Assembly: GCA_030673265.1 (NCBI GenBank) | Contig: DAOVJK010000153.1 | Location: 1 to 7,163, forward strand | Direction of reading: 5' to 3' | DNA from: Pseudomonadota bacterium | GTDB lineage: Bacteria > Desulfobacterota > Desulfobulbia > Desulfobulbales > JAGXFP01 | DNA: 7,163 nucleotides | In this document: positions 5,074-7,163 of the stretch, piece by piece | Position numbering within the stretch: the stretch's first letter is position 1 | Layout: every line of letters starts with the position of its first letter | Notes under the pieces: generated by a model | Database searches by the model: none | Seen by the model: only the letters and a program-made list of their open reading frames with translations | What the model was told of the DNA's origin: nothing | Program-made: the position numbers and the translations under genes

Positions 5074-7163
5074 TGCCTGCCCCCTTCACCCTGGCCGGGT
5101 GGTTTGATTTTGAGATCCAGCGGAGCAAGCAAAAATGGCTCGAAGCGGGCGATCCCTATATACGATTCCTGATTGCCGTCAAAAATCATACCCTGGGGCC
5201 GCTTACTCCCCCACCAGTTGTGACGGGCATCGACATCATCCTTATTGAAATCGCCGAGACGCAGGTTGTAGCGCTCGTTATTAAAGAAATTATTCCGATA
5301 AATTTTCACACCCTTGCCACCCTCGCGGATAAACACGCCAATTTCGTTGTAACTGATCTCGTTTTCGAAGATGTCCATATTGCCCCGAAAGGCGCGGATG
5401 CCGATACGGTTTTGGGAGAACAGCGAACGACTGAGTTTAATGGGGCCACTTCTGAACCTGATCCCCAGATCGTTGTTGGTAAAACGGCAGCCACTGATTT
5501 CCATCGGCACAAAGTGGATATGAAGTCCATAGTCGGCATAACTGAAATCACAATTTGCCACTACAGTGCCGACGGCCCTTTCCAGTTGAATACCCAACCA
5601 GTCGGATGGTCCGGTCTTGGCAGTTGAGGTGAAAACGATTCTTTCATCCTCCTTACCCGCAGCTTTGAGAGCCCCGTAGACCAGCAGTCCAGATTCTTCG
5701 GTAGAAAACTCGGAGGTGACCCCGGGCCTGACCGTCAGCGTCGCCCCTTTATTAATGGTCACCAGATCATCGACCCGGATACCACCGGCCCAGATAACAT
5801 CACTATTAATCTTTGCCAGCGGCCAAACAAAGGGTGTTGGGGCGGTCGTTCTTCCTGCATAGTTTACCCTGCCCAAGCCAGGTTCGTCGTTGACATCGTA
5901 TATCTCCTTATCAAGGTCGCTCTCGCCCCACCAGTTGTTACCGGCCTCGATGTCTTTGTCTCCCTCCAGACCGACAGCATATAAACCGTTATCGACGATA
6001 TTATTGTTGTTGATTATCCCGTCAAAAGAGATGATGCCAACCCCCCTTTCGCCGTTCGCATTAATCAGATTATTGCTGATAGCCGCCCGGGTATCCCTGA
6101 GGCTTATCCCGTTAAGGGCGTTGGCCTGGAAGGCGTTGCCGGTTATCTCAAGATGATCGCTATTGCGGACCAGCAGTCCTGATTCGAGATTGCCGCTCAT
6201 GACGTTGCCATTGAAGCTGCCATAAACCGCATCCGAAACGAGCATTCCCATCCGGTTGCCGGCTAACAGGTTCCGGTTAAGAAAAGAGGTGCCTTCCCTT
6301 ATTCTCAGCCCTTCGCCGTTGTTATCGGCAAAGATATTATCGGCGGCCTGCAGGTTAAGCCGGAAGAAATTAGCCCCATTCAGGTTATGGAAGATCTCGT
6401 TGTTGTTGAAAATCACTTCTGAATCCCGGGTCTGAATACCGCTCTTGTTACCATAAAACTGGCTATTGCTAATGGAAACCAGTGACTCCTGAAATTGAGC
6501 GCCACGGAAGTTATTGCGGAGAATCGTTTTGTTAACCGCCACATTGGAATAATGAAAATGGAGACCCCGATAACCATCTTCAATCTGGCAGTATTCGATG
6601 ATATTCTGGGCCAGCTCACTACCCAGAATATTTATGGAGTCCCAGTCACCCAGACGCCGGACCTTTTCGGCAGAACGGAAGATAATCGGTTTTCCCGGGG
6701 TGCCCTTGGCGACGAGCAGGCCCTGGATCTGCAGGCCGTTTTCACCAATCCCGTCACCATTGGTATCCTTTTTGGAAAACTCAATAATGGTGCCGGGCAT
6801 GATGATCAACCGGCTTTCAGGGGGCAGGCGAAGTTGGCCGTCGATCAACACCCTGCCCTTCCAGACCGTGTAATCCGGTAAGGCCTCGTCTCTATAGGTT
6901 GCGGAGAGGGGGGCAATGGGCGTTTCATACCTTTGTTCGCTAAGGACTGCCCCGGATGAAACCGCGCTGAACAGATCATTCTTACGATTATCCCTGATGA
7001 TGCTTTTCTCATCCGAGTCAAAAAAAGGTTCATCCCGGAGCAAGACCCCGTAATCATTCTTTTCGATGACGGTATCTTGAAGATTGAGCGCGGCTTTCTG
7101 GCCCTGGGCCACAATTCCGTAATGATTTTCCTTAATAAGGCTATTATTGAGAACGGCCCTGCC
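5070..7163 (-). CDS. Large modular right-handed parallel beta-helix protein (N-terminus outside window)
   Basis: The frame is open to the right edge, giving 697 visible residues (residue 1 at 7163-7161). A GTG at 7110-7112 is internal: beta-helix sequence (AVLNNSLIKENHYGI) runs upstream of it, so the gene is truncated by the window. Three modules can be seen. A partial helix (residues 1 to about 92) is followed by a full module (about 97-437; TVWKGRVLIDG, then RLIIMPGTIIEF, GLLVAKGT, IIFRSAE, many Asn/Gly coils, closing NNWWG at 409-413). A third module follows (about 454-690; VIWAGGIRV, then ATLTVRPGVTSEF, IVFTSTA, SDWLGIQL, coils, HNWWG at 648-652). The fold is the Beta_helix/NosD-like type, found in carbohydrate-active and surface proteins; catalytic residues cannot be assigned. 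The modules are homologous to the lipoprotein at 1327-2307, and each has G-L-H-x-H after the first coil (6552-6566 and 5514-5528). The C-terminus (KPPGQGEGGRQ) has no sorting signal. It is probably periplasmic or surface exposed. Confidence 0.9.
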   Translation of the reverse strand, partial: GRAVLNNSLIKENHYGIVAQGQKAALNLQDTVIEKNDYGVLLRDEPFFDSDEKSIIRDNRKNDLFSAVSSGAVLSEQRYETPIAPLSATYRDEALPDYTVWKGRVLIDGQLRLPPESRLIIMPGTIIEFSKKDTNGDGIGENGLQIQGLLVAKGTPGKPIIFRSAEKVRRLGDWDSINILGSELAQNIIEYCQIEDGYRGLHFHYSNVAVNKTILRNNFRGAQFQESLVSISNSQFYGNKSGIQTRDSEVIFNNNEIFHNLNGANFFRLNLQAADNIFADNNGEGLRIREGTSFLNRNLLAGNRMGMLVSDAVYGSFNGNVMSGNLESGLLVRNSDHLEITGNAFQANALNGISLRDTRAAISNNLINANGERGVGIISFDGIINNNNIVDNGLYAVGLEGDKDIEAGNNWWGESDLDKEIYDVNDEPGLGRVNYAGRTTAPTPFVWPLAKINSDVIWAGGIRVDDLVTINKGATLTVRPGVTSEFSTEESGLLVYGALKAAGKEDERIVFTSTAKTGPSDWLGIQLERAVGTVVANCDFSYADYGLHIHFVPMEISGCRFTNNDLGIRFRSGPIKLSRSLFSQNRIGIRAFRGNMDIFENEISYNEIGVFIREGGKGVKIYRNNFFNNERYNLRLGDFNKDDVDARHNWWGSKRPQGMIFDGNQESYIGIARFEPFLLAPLDLKIKPPGQGEGGRQ

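Noticed and set aside
5073..5627. Plus-strand open frame of 184 codons opposite the beta-helix gene
   Set aside because: Mirror frame of a repetitive Asn/Ile-rich coding sequence; the sense strand has an unambiguous domain match.
7110..7112. GTG codon as the start of the large beta-helix gene
   Set aside because: The frame stays open to the window edge and the 17 upstream codons encode beta-helix coil sequence of the same type, so this is an internal Val.

Overview
The window reads as a bacterial chromosome segment of roughly 50% GC by eye in which every supportable gene lies on the minus strand, so transcription runs from right to left. A lipobox lipoprotein, Sec-type signal peptides and large parallel beta-helix proteins point to a Gram-negative, diderm cell. 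The style (beta-helix surface proteins, a YedE-type transporter, short intergenic repeats) reminds me of uncultured Desulfobacterota/Desulfuromonadales, but that is an impression; there is no marker gene, rRNA or tRNA here.

Layout in transcription order. (1) 7163-5070: 3' part of a large modular right-handed parallel beta-helix protein that runs off the right edge. (2) 5073-4366: a secreted protein with two carboxypeptidase-regulatory-like beta-sandwich domains, coupled to the first gene by an ATGA overlap. (3) 4281-3664: a single-pass membrane protein with a small TPR-like periplasmic domain and a C-terminal SCG tail, preceded by an 84-bp gap with a 13-bp hyphenated palindrome. (4) 3647-2541: a YedE/YeeE-family polytopic membrane transporter, 16 bp behind the TPR gene. 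(5) 2540-2308: a 233-bp non-coding gap almost filled by a nested inverted-repeat element built on the core TGCCTAAAGT. (6) 2307-1327: a beta-helix lipoprotein that is a one-module relative of gene 1. (7) 1326-40: an MFS transporter starting on TTG directly after the lipoprotein stop codon.

Genes 1-4 look like one transcription unit, and genes 5-6 (lipoprotein and MFS) like a second or a continuation across the repeat element. The cluster joins envelope proteins (two homologous beta-helix proteins and a carbohydrate-binding-like sandwich protein) to two inner-membrane transporters. A role in handling a small sulfur, selenium or metal species at the envelope is possible but only inferred. No heme motif, nuclease, toxin or CRISPR component is visible.

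The two most unusual points are at the left edge and in the 233-bp gap. The last ~26 codons of the MFS frame do not look like an MFS terminus. They read like the interior of a plant-type asparaginase/isoaspartyl peptidase (Ntn hydrolase), and that similarity continues past the MFS stop codon to the window edge. This is either a real gene fusion/relic or an assembly chimera. The gap holds an ordered, nested inverted repeat with an internal 14-bp perfect palindrome, possibly a non-autonomous or REP-like element.
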